Positions 54,016 to 63,745 are shown, counted from the first letter of the stretch. The stretch is 64,000 bases of DNA from Lachnospiraceae bacterium (GCA_023664705.1 JAMPFE010000003.1:108955-172954); one strand, 5' to 3'. The notes: generated from the letters alone by a model not told the origin. Translations and numbers: made by a program.

Positions 54016-54624
54016 CTACGAGAGCCTCCCCGAGATCTCAAACGCGGGACCTTTCTGCCAGAGAAACGGCGTAAGAATAAGCTCGAAGCCCTCTCCGGGC
54101 GCGCACATAAAGTCCGCGGGACGCCCTTTCGGCAGCCCGTAGCCGCACAGTAGGTTGGTAATGACCCCCGCGTGAGTAACGCAGGCTGCCCGCGTGACCT
54201 CGGACCGCATCATATCGCCAAAAACGGCGTCCAAGCCCTCTATACAGCGCAGCATAAAATCGCCGTATTTCTCGCCGTTCGGGGGAGCGGCGTCGGGTCC
54301 CCCGCGCAGCCAATCGGCGTATTCGCGCAGGTCTTGGAGCTGCCGCGCCGTTTTGCCCTCGAACTCGCCGAAATTCATCTCGCCAAGCTCCTCGACGACC
54401 ATAAACCGCTTCTCGGGATAGATTATCTCGGCAGTCTCAAGGCAGCGCACAAGCGGCGAGGAGTACACCTTTTCCACATCGGGGTATATCCCGTCGGCGC
54501 AGAGCGTCTCTATCTGCTTTTGTCCCTCGGGGCAGAGCGCCAGATCGGTCTGCCCGATATATTTTCCGTCAAGATTTCCTTGGGTAATCCCGTGGCGGAT
54601 AAGGTACAGGTAGTAGTTTTTCAT
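54016..54624 (-). CDS. Histidine phosphatase family protein (phosphoglycerate mutase-like)
   Basis: 202 residues. The phosphohistidine motif LIRHGITQGN is at residues 8-17, YSSPLVRCLETA in the middle, GEFEGK, and the second His in VTHAGVITN near 150. This fits the broad-specificity branch (CobC/PhoE-like), not the metabolic mutase. Substrate unknown. It is monocistronic. Confidence 0.9.
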   Translation of the reverse strand: MKNYYLYLIRHGITQGNLDGKYIGQTDLALCPEGQKQIETLCADGIYPDVEKVYSSPLVRCLETAEIIYPEKRFMVVEELGEMNFGEFEGKTARQLQDLREYADWLRGGPDAAPPNGEKYGDFMLRCIEGLDAVFGDMMRSEVTRAACVTHAGVITNLLCGYGLPKGRPADFMCAPGEGFELILTPFLWQKGPAFEISGRLS

Positions 54625-54711
54625 TTGAATCCCTCCAATATACGGTATGCGGGTCTTTGTCTTAATAAATAATGTCCTAGACCTCGGTCGAAAATTTGGT
54701 TATTATGCCGC

Positions 54712-54740
54712 TTTACAAATCGGAATAACTGTTATATAAT
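54712..54740 (+). promoter_or_regulatory. Promoter of the XRE regulator gene
   Basis: TTTACA (54712-54717), 17 bp, TATAAT (54735-54740), 67 bp before the start codon. Confidence 0.68.
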
Positions 54741-54807
54741 ATACTATATGATAATTTGACCGTCGATGGCTTTTGTATTGACGGATAGTGGGAGAGTAGA
54801 AGAAACT

Positions 54808-55476
54808 ATGAACAAGGATTTTCCGAGAGTGATGAAGCTGCTGCGTAAAGAGAAAGGTCTGCGGCAGAAAGAGGCTGCGGACAAGCTGGGCGTCGCGCAG
54901 GCGCTGCTGTCGCATTACGAGAACGGAAAACGCGAATGCGGTCTGGATTTTCTGGTGACTGCCGCCGATTTTTACGGCGTGTCGGTCGATTACATACTCG
55001 GCAGGACAAGCTCGCGGAACGGCACGGTGGTGTCCGAGGAGGAGCTGCCCGAAAGTACCGTTTCGGAGAGCTACGGCGGCGACCCGAGCGGACTCGGCAT
55101 AATGCTGCGCAAAAAGCTGATAACCAACGCGCTGGAGGTGATTTTTTCGCTGCTTATGAAGGCGAAGAACCTCGGGCTGGCGAAGTCGGTGTCGTCGTAT
55201 CTGCTGACGGCGGTCTACCGCGCTTACAGAATGGTGTATTCGGCGGGCGGAAAGAACGACGAAAACTCCTTTGCGATACCGTTTGACGACGTTTCGGGAG
55301 TGTGCGCGGCGCAGATGTCGATAGACGACGTAAGGGCGCGCGGCGCGGCTCACGAGGGGTCTGCCGACGAGCGCATCACCAACGCGCGTATCGAGCAGGA
55401 GTACCCCAAGCAGGGCACGGCGCTGTTCTCGATAGTGACAAACGTCGAGCGCGATCTGCAGAAGTACGAAAAATGA
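54808..55476 (+). CDS. XRE-family helix-turn-helix regulator
   Basis: 222 residues from the ATG at 54808 (an upstream in-frame start at 54766 is possible). N-terminal HTH: LRKEKGLRQKEAADKLGVAQALLSHYENGKR in pieces over residues 11-41, then FYGVSVDYILGR. The C-terminal 150 residues are not recognised and contain helical, amphipathic stretches. Target unknown. It stands alone, with its own promoter and terminator. Confidence 0.88.
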   Translation: MNKDFPRVMKLLRKEKGLRQKEAADKLGVAQALLSHYENGKRECGLDFLVTAADFYGVSVDYILGRTSSRNGTVVSEEELPESTVSESYGGDPSGLGIMLRKKLITNALEVIFSLLMKAKNLGLAKSVSSYLLTAVYRAYRMVYSAGGKNDENSFAIPFDDVSGVCAAQMSIDDVRARGAAHEGSADERITNARIEQEYPKQGTALFSIVTNVERDLQKYEK

Positions 55477-55482
55477 CCTCGG

Positions 55483-55503
55483 GGCGGCTGAAATGCCGCC
55501 TTT
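55483..55503 (+). terminator. Terminator after the XRE regulator gene
   Basis: GGCGGC (55483-55488) and GCCGCC (55495-55500) with a 6-nt loop and three T, just before the convergent era stop. Confidence 0.55.
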
Positions 55504-55507
55504 GGCT

Positions 55508-56407
55508 TTATTCGTCGGCGATATTGTATTCGCTGATAACGTTTTCGCGGTTGCGCCAGTCCTCCTTGACCTTGACGAAAAGCTGCAGATTCACCTTGCA
55601 GCCGAGCAGCTCCTCGATGTCTTTGCGCGCCAGAGAGCCTATCTCCTTGAGGCGCTCGCCGCCCTTGCCGATGAGCATGCCCTTGTGCGAATCCCTTTCG
55701 CAGATTATCACAGCGCCGACGTCGATAAGCTCGGCGCCGTTTTTTTCGCGCGTTTTGAAGCTCTCGATGTCCACCGCCGTGCCGTGGGGGATCTCCTGCT
55801 GCATTGTCCACAGGATCTTCTCGCGGATTATCTCGGCGCAGAGAAAGCGCTCGGTGCGGTCGGTGGCGATGTCGTCGGGGAAGAAATGCTCGCCCTCGAC
55901 GGCGAATTTCTCCAGCGCGGGCATTATACGCTCGGTATTTATTCGGCGTTTTACGCTTATCGGTATAATTTCCGCGAAATCGTAGAGCTCGCTGTACTGC
56001 GCGATTATGGGAAGCAGCTCCTCCTTGTTTTTCAGCAGGTCTATCTTATTGAGCAGCAGCACGACCTCCGTGCCGTTCTTCGCGAAGGAGCGGATGAGCT
56101 CCTGCTCGACGGCGGACATTTTTTTCGTCACGTCGGTCATTAAGACGGCAACATCTACGTCCTCGACGGACGAGCGCACCGATTTGACCATATGCTCGGC
56201 GAGCTTTGTCCTCGCGCGGAGCATGCCGGGCGTGTCGATGAAAACGAACTGCGTCTCGCCCTCGGTGAGCACCCCGTTGATGCGGTTGCGCGTGGTCTGG
56301 GGCTTTTCGCTGACGATGGATATTTTCTCGCCGACCAGCAGATTTGTAAGCGAGGATTTGCCCGCGTTGGGGCGGCCCGTTATTGCAATAAACGCGTTTT
56401 TAGACAT
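55508..56407 (-). CDS. era: GTPase Era
   Basis: Ribosome-assembly GTPase that binds 16S rRNA, 299 residues from the ATG at 56407 (site agaaagga). G1 GRPNAGKS (Ala where Val is common), DTPG, NKID, and the C-terminal KH domain with GMLIGKGGERLKEIG. Last gene of the rlmB operon. Confidence 0.96.
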   Translation of the reverse strand: MSKNAFIAITGRPNAGKSSLTNLLVGEKISIVSEKPQTTRNRINGVLTEGETQFVFIDTPGMLRARTKLAEHMVKSVRSSVEDVDVAVLMTDVTKKMSAVEQELIRSFAKNGTEVVLLLNKIDLLKNKEELLPIIAQYSELYDFAEIIPISVKRRINTERIMPALEKFAVEGEHFFPDDIATDRTERFLCAEIIREKILWTMQQEIPHGTAVDIESFKTREKNGAELIDVGAVIICERDSHKGMLIGKGGERLKEIGSLARKDIEELLGCKVNLQLFVKVKEDWRNRENVISEYNIADE

Positions 56408-56409
56408 AA

Positions 56410-56619
56410 TTATCCTTTCTTGCTTTGCTTGCGCTTCTTTAATTCGCGGTACAAACCGATAAATCCGCAAACGCCGACGACCGCGAACCCCACAAGCCCG
56501 ACAACGCCCTCGGCGGCGATGTTATAGTTGCCGTCGAAGATTTTCACGCCGATGACCATAAGGTCGATAAAAACGACGGCAAGCGCCGCGCCTATGACAC
56601 ATCTTAACTTAGTACTCAT
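56410..56619 (-). CDS. Small two-helix membrane protein, unknown
   Basis: 69 residues with two hydrophobic helices (about 7-27 and 35-57) and a basic end (KKRKQSKKG). Good site cggagg. Not recognised. Fits tightly between trmD and era (12 and 2 bp gaps), so it is probably expressed. Confidence 0.75.
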   Translation of the reverse strand: MSTKLRCVIGAALAVVFIDLMVIGVKIFDGNYNIAAEGVVGLVGFAVVGVCGFIGLYRELKKRKQSKKG

Positions 56620-56631
56620 ATAAAACCTCCG

Positions 56632-57414
56632 TTATTTGTCGGCATTGCGCCGTTCCTCGCGCCGTCTGCGGCGTTCCTCGCGCTTGGCTTGGCGGGCAGC
56701 CTCTTCGGCAAGCTCCTCGGCGTGGTCGATAAGGTACTGCCCGTACATATCGGGGCGCTTTTGCCGAGTGACCTCGACGGCAGCCTGTTTCCGCCACTCC
56801 GCGACCTTTTTGTGGTCGCCCGAGAGCAGTATTTCGGGGACGGCTCGTCCGCGCCAGACCTCGGGGCGCGAGTACTGCGGAAACTCCAGCAGACCGCTGT
56901 AGTGGCTCTCGATTGAGTACGCGTCCTCGTTCGGGAGCACGCCCTCCTGCAGCCGCGCCACCGCGTCGCAGACTATCAGTGCGGGGAGCTCCCCGCCCGT
57001 GAGCACGTAGTCGCCGACGGAGAGCTCCTCGGCGTTCAGCTCCTCGAGAACGCGCGCGTCAACGCCCTCGTAGTGCCCGCAGAGGAGTATGAGCCCATCC
57101 TCGGCGGCGAGCCCGCGCACCTTGCCCTGCGTGAGGGTCTCGCCCTGCGGGGACATATAGATTATCCGCGGGCGCGTTTTGTGCTGCGAAATTATCGCCA
57201 TTACGCAGTCGTATATCGGCTGAGCCTGCATTACAAGACCCGTGCCGCCGCCGTAGGGCTTGTCGTCGACGTTGCGGTGACGGTCCTCGGTGTACAGGCG
57301 GATATCGTGCGTGTATATCTCGATGCAGCCGTTCTTTATGCCGCGCCCGAGAACGCTCGTTTTCAGCACGCTTTCGCACATCTCGGGGAAAAGCGTGGCT
57401 ATATCTATCCTCAT
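56632..57414 (-). CDS. trmD: tRNA (guanine-37-N1)-methyltransferase
   Basis: 260 residues from the ATG at 57414, which overlaps the rimM stop (ATGA). SPOUT knot enzyme: IDIATLFPEMC, DDKPYGGGTGLVMQ, CGHYEGVDARV, SVGDYVLTGGELPAL. A charged tail of about 20 residues (KREERRRRREERRNADK) extends beyond the family's core. Confidence 0.96.
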   Translation of the reverse strand: MRIDIATLFPEMCESVLKTSVLGRGIKNGCIEIYTHDIRLYTEDRHRNVDDKPYGGGTGLVMQAQPIYDCVMAIISQHKTRPRIIYMSPQGETLTQGKVRGLAAEDGLILLCGHYEGVDARVLEELNAEELSVGDYVLTGGELPALIVCDAVARLQEGVLPNEDAYSIESHYSGLLEFPQYSRPEVWRGRAVPEILLSGDHKKVAEWRKQAAVEVTRQKRPDMYGQYLIDHAEELAEEAARQAKREERRRRREERRNADK

Positions 57415-57929
57415 TGCGCGTCCTCGCTGTCGAACAGCCCCTTGAGCGGCTTTATCAGCATTTCGCCGCCCTCGACGTCGATTTTCTTGACTACCTCGTC
57501 GACGCACGGGAACATAAGCTCCGCGCCGTTCTCTTTCTTTATCGAGTAAACGTCCGCGGCGCCGTTCTGGTAGACCTCGGATATCTTTCCGTAGACCTCG
57601 CCAGTGTCGATATCCTTGACCGTCAAGCCGATTATGTCCTGAATGAAGTAGAGGTCCTCGCCGAGCTCCGCGTCGTTTCTGTCGATATACAGCAGCTTTC
57701 CGATAAAAGCCTGCGCCTTTTCCACGGTATCGACGCCCTCTATGCGCATTATTACCACGTTTTTGTGCGGGTAGGCGCGGAGGACGCGGACGGGCTTCGC
57801 GCCCTTGTCTAGATACAGCTCGTCGAAGCCGCAGAGGACTTCGGGCGCGTCGCAGTAGTACTGACAGCGCACCTCGCCGCGCACTCCCTGCGTGGCGACT
57901 ATTTTTGCTATTTCAAGAAATCGTTTCAT
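57411..57929 (-). CDS. rimM: Ribosome maturation factor RimM
   Basis: 16S rRNA processing factor, 172 residues: IVATQGVRGEVR at the N-terminus, the PRC-barrel domain with YFIQDIIGLTVKDIDTGEVYGKI, and FPCVDEVVKKID. Adjacent to trmD, as in many bacteria. Confidence 0.96.
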   Translation of the reverse strand: MKRFLEIAKIVATQGVRGEVRCQYYCDAPEVLCGFDELYLDKGAKPVRVLRAYPHKNVVIMRIEGVDTVEKAQAFIGKLLYIDRNDAELGEDLYFIQDIIGLTVKDIDTGEVYGKISEVYQNGAADVYSIKKENGAELMFPCVDEVVKKIDVEGGEMLIKPLKGLFDSEDAQ

Positions 57930-59392
57930 CTCGTTTTATCCTTGTATTGATCGTTTTTTTGTCGGGGGCTCCCGTTTTGGGCGTTCGGCGCTTTGCGCCT
58001 GTTCAGTATCAGCTTGACTGCCTGAACGCAGGATTGGAAGTTGATAGCGGCGATCACCAGAAAAATGACCGCGTTTATAACATTCTGGAGCGTTCCGTAC
58101 TCGAGGAACATTATGGAGCAAGCCATTCCCGCGAGGAGTATGATATTGACGACTATCTTCGCCCAGTAGACCTTCATATACAGGTACTTTTTCGTGTCGA
58201 TTATGCGGTAGACGAACACCACTATGTAGCTGGCGAGGGTGGCTATCGCCGCGCCCGCAATGCCTATCGTGTTGATAAGTATTATGTTCAATACGATATT
58301 CACAGCCGCGCCCATTGCCGAGGAGGTCATGGAGTGGGTGGTTTTCTGAGCCGCCTCGTAGATGCTTGACAGGAAGTTGTCCATTGCCTGAAAGACCGTC
58401 GCGCCGAGCAGCAGAGGGACGTAGAAATAGCCCGTTTCAAAGCCCTCGGTGTTGTAGAACTGCATGATAACGGGGCGGAGGATAAGCATTATACCGCCGC
58501 AGCCGAGGAACATGACCGTTTGTATCATGCTGAACGTCGTCGAGTAGAAGTTCGAGACTGTCCGCGAGTTCCGCTCGGTTATCGCGGACATGCGCCACGC
58601 CTGCGACAATATGCCGACCACGATGGTTACGAGGTTCGGGAACTTGTACGCGAACGAATACAGGCTGTTTGCCTTGTCGCCGAGCATTCCCGTTATCATG
58701 AACTGGTCGGAGGCGTTTACTATCCACCACATTATCATCGTCGGCATAAGCGGTATGCTGTAGCGGAGCATTGCCTTGAAGAGCGTTTTGTCGTTGCCGA
58801 AGGGGCGGTATTCCTTGAACACCTTTGCGGTGACGTTCAGGAAGACTATCGAGGTGACGTCGCCGAGGACCACCGCGAAAACGTACCCCATAACGCCCCA
58901 CTTGAACGCCCCGAGGAACATGAGGTTGTAGATTATCGTGGAGACCGTCGTGATTATGCCGTCTATGGCGTAGAGCGTTACGCTGTACCGCGAGCGCACG
59001 TATATGCCGCAGATCTCCTTTATGCTGCCCGTAAAGACGTATATCAGCAGCAGCCATTCGTACCCCTTTAGCATGGGGATAAGCCCGATGAGCGGCACAA
59101 ACGGGATAAACACGACGCTCCCGACTATACAGACGTTTATGCCTATTGAAAATACCATTCTGCCGTTGTTGGCTTTTTCCAGAGCAAAGCGCAGCACGCC
59201 GTCCGCAATGGACAGCGTAACCACCGATATCAGCAGCGAAGCCGCCGTGATGATGTTGTTCATAACGCCGAACTGCTCGTCGCCGAGCGTTTCGAGGTAG
59301 AACTTCAGCATTACATACACAAGCAGCTTCGAGCTGAACTGTCCTATTCCCAAGACCAGTGTATTGCTTGCCAGTTTTTGGTATTTATTCAT
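57926..59392 (-). CDS. Polysaccharide flippase of the MATE/Wzx (MOP) superfamily
   Basis: 488 residues with 12 to 14 hydrophobic helices and the family start KLASNTLVLGIGQFSSKLLVYVML in pieces. Expected to flip lipid-linked sugars across the membrane; could serve cell-wall or capsule precursors. ATG at 59392 (site aggaaag); the longer frame overlaps tadA. Overlaps rimM by 4 bp, an unusual neighbour for a translation operon. The C-terminus is basic. Confidence 0.86.
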   Translation of the reverse strand: MNKYQKLASNTLVLGIGQFSSKLLVYVMLKFYLETLGDEQFGVMNNIITAASLLISVVTLSIADGVLRFALEKANNGRMVFSIGINVCIVGSVVFIPFVPLIGLIPMLKGYEWLLLIYVFTGSIKEICGIYVRSRYSVTLYAIDGIITTVSTIIYNLMFLGAFKWGVMGYVFAVVLGDVTSIVFLNVTAKVFKEYRPFGNDKTLFKAMLRYSIPLMPTMIMWWIVNASDQFMITGMLGDKANSLYSFAYKFPNLVTIVVGILSQAWRMSAITERNSRTVSNFYSTTFSMIQTVMFLGCGGIMLILRPVIMQFYNTEGFETGYFYVPLLLGATVFQAMDNFLSSIYEAAQKTTHSMTSSAMGAAVNIVLNIILINTIGIAGAAIATLASYIVVFVYRIIDTKKYLYMKVYWAKIVVNIILLAGMACSIMFLEYGTLQNVINAVIFLVIAAINFQSCVQAVKLILNRRKAPNAQNGSPRQKNDQYKDKTR

Positions 59393-59412
59393 ACAGTCTT
59401 TCCTAAAAGTTA

Positions 59413-59862
59413 TTAGCGCAGCCCCTTGAAAAACTCGGTGAGTATATCGCCGCAGCGCTTTTCGAGAACGCGGCTCCTCACCATCGGTATATGCGTGAAT
59501 TTCTCGTCGAACAGCGCCGCCACGGACGCGCAGGCGCCGTTTTTCCCGTCGAACGCGCCGTACACGATGCGTTTCAGCTGCGCGTTCATTGCCGCGCCCG
59601 CGCACATCGGGCAGGGCTCCAGCGTGACGTACAGCGTGCAGTCGGACAGCCGCCGCCTGCCGAGCGTTTTCGCCGCCGCCTCTATCGCGAGCATTTCCGC
59701 GTGGGCGGTCGGGGAGCGGAGCGTCTCGCGGAGGTTATAGCCCTCTCCGACTATTTCCCCGTTCCCGTCGACAACGAGAGCGCCGACGGGTATCTCGCCC
59801 TTTTCGGCTGCCTTCTCCGCGAGGGAGAGGGCTTTTTCCATATATTCCTCGTCGACCGTCAT
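59413..59862 (-). CDS. tadA: tRNA-specific adenosine deaminase
   Basis: 149 residues: zinc deaminase motif TAHAEMLAI (HAE near 54-56) and PCPMCAGAAMN near 85. It converts the wobble adenosine of tRNA-Arg(ACG) to inosine. Its start overlaps the gene upstream by 4 bp. Confidence 0.95.
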   Translation of the reverse strand: MTVDEEYMEKALSLAEKAAEKGEIPVGALVVDGNGEIVGEGYNLRETLRSPTAHAEMLAIEAAAKTLGRRRLSDCTLYVTLEPCPMCAGAAMNAQLKRIVYGAFDGKNGACASVAALFDEKFTHIPMVRSRVLEKRCGDILTEFFKGLR

Positions 59863-62800
59863 ATGCGCTTAAAGAACTGAACGCCGAGAGCGATCGCTCC
59901 CCAGATGAGGTTGTAAATCAGTATATTGAACACGTTGAACAGACCGAACAGCGTTTTGTTGTAGACCTCGTCGCCGCTTTTTACGAACAGTATGAAAATC
60001 AGCGCCAGCAGTATCCCGAGCGCTATCCCCGCGCCCTGCATTATGCAGCCGAGCACGCTTGCCGAGCGGAGACTGCGCGCGGTCGTCACCGAGTCCGCGA
60101 ACGACGTGAACGTGCCGCTGCACGAGACCGCGGCGCTCCCGCTCGAAACGAATTTCGTGTGCTCGTTGAAGCTTTCGTGAGCCTCGAACGGCAGTATCTT
60201 CACGTTGTCGGCGTCTATCTCGAACAGCTCCGTTACGTAGTCCGCCGTTATCATTCCGTCGACGGTCTTTATCACCAGCGAAACGTCGTTGTAAGCGAGC
60301 TCCTGAACGCTGCTCTTTACGGCGGGGTTTGCGGTCAGCTGCACGAAAAACAGCAGGCACACCTCGCCGCCCACGGCAAGGTAGATGACCTCGTCGTTGT
60401 TTACGTTCGCGGCAGCCTCCTTTTTGTTGTTCGGTACGGTTATCTCGTGGGATTTCATATGCTGGCGCGTTCCGAGCAGCACGCGGCGTCTGTCTATCCA
60501 GCCCATAACGCCGAGGTTGTTTTCATAAATGCAGCCCGAGACATGCTTCAGCAGCTCCTGCTTGTAGTTCAGCATATTGAAGAACGCGTCCGCGAGCACG
60601 CTGTCCGAGGCGACGGCAAGGCTCGCCGCGTAGATTATAGCCTCGTCGATGTTTATCTTGCCCTCGCAGCGGTTTTTTGGCTTGTCGTAGCCGCAGATGT
60701 TGTTTATCTTGACCGACGAGGGCGGGAAGAGGGACTTTGCCTCCACCAGCACCGCGTTCGCGTCGCTGAGGTCCTCGACGGCGTTGTAGCCGAGAATTAC
60801 CGAGCCCGCGGAGCCGCTCTTTCCCGCGGCGCGCAGCATGGGCAGCGTTACGACCATGGAGCCCGAGAACGCCGCGCCCAGCGCGAATATCGCCGTGCAG
60901 ACCGTTATCGCCCACGAAACGTTGTTCATCGTGATATTCGAGCCGCACGTAAAATACGCGACGACTCCGCCGATGACCGCGGCGGCTATCGTGATAGGCG
61001 TTATTTTGCGCGAAAATCTGTCCGAAACGTCCTCGCAGTAGGTGGAGAGGATAAAGTCGCAGAGCATTTCGGTCTTTCTCATGGAAGCGACGACGGGCAT
61101 TCCCGTAACGGCACCCTTTGCGAGCTGCTCGGCTCCGTCGCCGTCGCAGCGCTCCACAAAGAACTTCGCCCTGTCCTTTGCGGAAACGAACGCGAAGTTT
61201 TTCTGCGCCGTCCTTACCGTAAACAGCTTTGAGAGGGTGTTGAAGATAAGCGCCAGCAGCGATACCGCAAGATAGATGTGCGAATAGCCGAGCTGAATGA
61301 ACTGCCCCGCGGAAAGATACGGCACCATTGCCGCTATCGCCGAAACGTGCGCCAGCGCGCAGAGCGTGTCCCCGTCGGGGCGCAGCTTGAAAAGCCTCGA
61401 CAAGCCGTTCGAGATAACCGACGAGCAAGCCGCGAACGAAAGTATGCCTATCGTCAGATGCGTGTACAGATAGTTCTGCGGCTCAAGGCGGTAGCTTATA
61501 AAATTCGACAGTCCGCCGAGGTTGAGCTTAAGCTTGTTGACGATGGCGATAAACAGCGTCGCCGCGAAAAGCAGCAGCAGGATAAAAAACCTGCTCGCGA
61601 GACCCTTTGCCGCCCGCGAAAGCCGGTCGCGGATAACGTTCTCGTCGTCGAGGTCGACGGGCTCCTCTATATCCTCCTCCTCGTCATCGTCGTCCTCGTC
61701 GCGGGCTTGGGAGCGCTCCAGCTCCTCTGTGTCGCCGCCCATATCCTCCAGAATGAAATTCGCTATCTTGCGCTTTTTCTTCTGCGCGAGCTCGTTTGCC
61801 TGCTTTATCTTGTCCGCGGGAGTTTCCTCCTCGGGTTCGGGCTCGGGCTCCTCGGGCGCGGAGGCGATTATGTTTATCTTGCCCGACTGTGTGTCCTCGG
61901 ATATTTCGGTTTTCTCGGACTGCTCTTCGGCTTTTGCCTCCTCTTTTTCCTCTTGGATCTTCTTGTTGAGCGCGTCGACAATGGACTCGCCTACGTGCAG
62001 CCCTCCCGGGAACGCCGCGCGTTGAGCGCCCGCGGCGCTGAACAGCACGTCGTCCGCCTTGCCCGCGTCCTTTTTGCGGGCGGCAGCGGGGCGGTATTCC
62101 TTTATCTTCTCCTCGCCGCGGCTGGCGATGCGCTTTAAATCGTTTCCGCCGACGGCGAGCGTGTCCGTGTTCTCGTCAACGTCGCCCTTAAGCTGCTCGG
62201 CAGCCTTCGCGCGGGACTCCATGGGGTTCAGCGAGGAGAGCATATCGTCCGGGGACTCCGTTTCGCTGTCGACCTTCAGCAGCGCCCTGTTTATCTCCTC
62301 TATCTTGCGCTGTTTGCGGAGCTGCATGGTGTCTGTGGTAACAAGACTGCCCGGCTCCTGAAACACTATCTCATCGTCGTCGGAGTCCTCATCGTATTCG
62401 CCGCCGTCCTCGTATTCCTCCTCGGCGTGCGGATTGTACGTCCTCACGCCCTCCTCGTCCATTTCGTCGTCTTCCTCGCGCAGACGCTCCCAGATTTTGA
62501 TGTCGGCAGCCTCGCTTATTTCCTTGGCGATGCGCTCGCTGACCTCCTCCTCTGTGCGCTGCTTTGCGGCGAGGGGAGCGTCCTCTCTGTGCGGCTTTTC
62601 GGGGCGGTTGTCGATAGCGTCCGATATATCCCCGGCGACGCGCTCCTCGAACTCCTCCTCGGTGCGCTGCCTTGCGGCAAAGGGAGACGGGCGCTCCTTC
62701 CTGTTTTTCGCGGGAATGGAGTTTATGACCGACGTTACGCTGAGGTCGGGCTTGGGAGCCTTTTCGGAGCGCTTCTTCTGCGAGCCCGTGCGGATAGCGC

Positions 62801-62930
62801 GGTCTATCTCGTTTCCGCCGATAATATCGGTGACGCTCCCGTCGAAGGTGCTTTTCGGGCGGTCCTCGTCGGTGCGCAGCGTGTCGACCTCCTTTAAAAT
62901 ATCGTCTATACTGTATTTATCGTCACTCAT
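59859..62930 (-). CDS. Degenerate P-type ATPase-like membrane protein with acidic N-terminal region
   Basis: 1023 residues. Residues 1 to about 435 are hydrophilic, very acidic and probably disordered, with repeated RQRTEEE-type and Asp/Glu blocks. Then come hydrophobic segments in the order 4 + 2 + 2, as in P1B-type ATPases. A segment TGMPVVAS near 611 sits where the actuator TGE is expected. The helix corresponding to M4 has TLPM instead of CPC and leads to GYNAVEDLSDANAVLVEAKS near 710-730, where DKTGT should be; the phosphorylated Asp is missing. Later LGTRQHM and AVGGEVCLLFFVQL resemble P-domain/N-domain strands. Probably a pseudoenzyme; role unknown. Confidence 0.6.
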   Translation of the reverse strand: MSDDKYSIDDILKEVDTLRTDEDRPKSTFDGSVTDIIGGNEIDRAIRTGSQKKRSEKAPKPDLSVTSVINSIPAKNRKERPSPFAARQRTEEEFEERVAGDISDAIDNRPEKPHREDAPLAAKQRTEEEVSERIAKEISEAADIKIWERLREEDDEMDEEGVRTYNPHAEEEYEDGGEYDEDSDDDEIVFQEPGSLVTTDTMQLRKQRKIEEINRALLKVDSETESPDDMLSSLNPMESRAKAAEQLKGDVDENTDTLAVGGNDLKRIASRGEEKIKEYRPAAARKKDAGKADDVLFSAAGAQRAAFPGGLHVGESIVDALNKKIQEEKEEAKAEEQSEKTEISEDTQSGKINIIASAPEEPEPEPEEETPADKIKQANELAQKKKRKIANFILEDMGGDTEELERSQARDEDDDDEEEDIEEPVDLDDENVIRDRLSRAAKGLASRFFILLLLFAATLFIAIVNKLKLNLGGLSNFISYRLEPQNYLYTHLTIGILSFAACSSVISNGLSRLFKLRPDGDTLCALAHVSAIAAMVPYLSAGQFIQLGYSHIYLAVSLLALIFNTLSKLFTVRTAQKNFAFVSAKDRAKFFVERCDGDGAEQLAKGAVTGMPVVASMRKTEMLCDFILSTYCEDVSDRFSRKITPITIAAAVIGGVVAYFTCGSNITMNNVSWAITVCTAIFALGAAFSGSMVVTLPMLRAAGKSGSAGSVILGYNAVEDLSDANAVLVEAKSLFPPSSVKINNICGYDKPKNRCEGKINIDEAIIYAASLAVASDSVLADAFFNMLNYKQELLKHVSGCIYENNLGVMGWIDRRRVLLGTRQHMKSHEITVPNNKKEAAANVNNDEVIYLAVGGEVCLLFFVQLTANPAVKSSVQELAYNDVSLVIKTVDGMITADYVTELFEIDADNVKILPFEAHESFNEHTKFVSSGSAAVSCSGTFTSFADSVTTARSLRSASVLGCIMQGAGIALGILLALIFILFVKSGDEVYNKTLFGLFNVFNILIYNLIWGAIALGVQFFKRI

Positions 62931-62946
62931 TCCGTATCTCTCCTTC

Positions 62947-63690
62947 TTACTTTTTAAGACCTCTCTGCCTTACGACCTCATACATAAGAATTCCCGCCGA
63001 AACCGAGGCGTTCAGTGAATTTACCTTTCCGTTCATCGGCAGCGACAGCACCCCGTCGCAGCTCTCGCGGACGAGCCTTCCGAGCCCGAAGCCCTCCGAG
63101 CCGACGACTATCGCCGTGCCGCCCGTAAAGTCGGTCTTGTCGAACGGCGCGCCGTCCGCTTCCATGCCCCAGACCCAGATATTGTGCTTTTTGAGCGTCT
63201 TTATCGCGTCGACGAGGTTCGCGACCCTCGCGACCTTTATCCAAGCCGCCGCGCCCGCGCTGGTCTTGAAAACCGTGGCGTTCAGCGACGCGGAGCGCCT
63301 TTTCGGGATAACCACGCCGTCCGCGCCCGCCGCCTCGGCAGTTCGTATTATAGCGCCGAGATTGTGCGGGTCGGCTATCTCGTCGGCGATTATGATAAAC
63401 GGCGGCACGCCCTTTTCCCGCGAGACCCCGAGAATATCCCCGAGCTCCGCGTAGGCGCACGCGCAAAGCTCCGCGGCAACGCCGCCGTGCTTCTGCGTTC
63501 CCGTAAGGGCGGCGAGCTTTTCCGCGCTCACGTCCTTGACCACGATGCCGCGCCGCTTCGCCGCGGAGACGATGTTCCCGACGGAGGCGCCGCGCTGAAC
63601 GAACACCGCGTCGACGTCCTTTTCGGAGCTCAGCGCCTCGGAGACGGCGTTTTTGCCGTAAATTATCTGCGTTTCAAGTTCTTTTTCCAT
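62947..63690 (-). CDS. rlmB: 23S rRNA (guanosine-2'-O-)-methyltransferase RlmB-like
   Basis: 247-residue SpoU/TrmH methyltransferase: substrate-binding N-terminus (IYGKNAVSEAL), ADEIADPHNLGAIIRTAEAAGADG, VVGSEGFGLGRLV and SLNASVSAGILMYE (SAM knot). Likely modifies G2251 of 23S rRNA; other TrmH paralogues are possible. First gene of the operon ending at era. Confidence 0.92.
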   Translation of the reverse strand: MEKELETQIIYGKNAVSEALSSEKDVDAVFVQRGASVGNIVSAAKRRGIVVKDVSAEKLAALTGTQKHGGVAAELCACAYAELGDILGVSREKGVPPFIIIADEIADPHNLGAIIRTAEAAGADGVVIPKRRSASLNATVFKTSAGAAAWIKVARVANLVDAIKTLKKHNIWVWGMEADGAPFDKTDFTGGTAIVVGSEGFGLGRLVRESCDGVLSLPMNGKVNSLNASVSAGILMYEVVRQRGLKK

Positions 63691-63745
63691 AAAATATCGG
63701 TGATTTTACCTCGCAAATTTATTTTTGCATACTCATACATTATCT

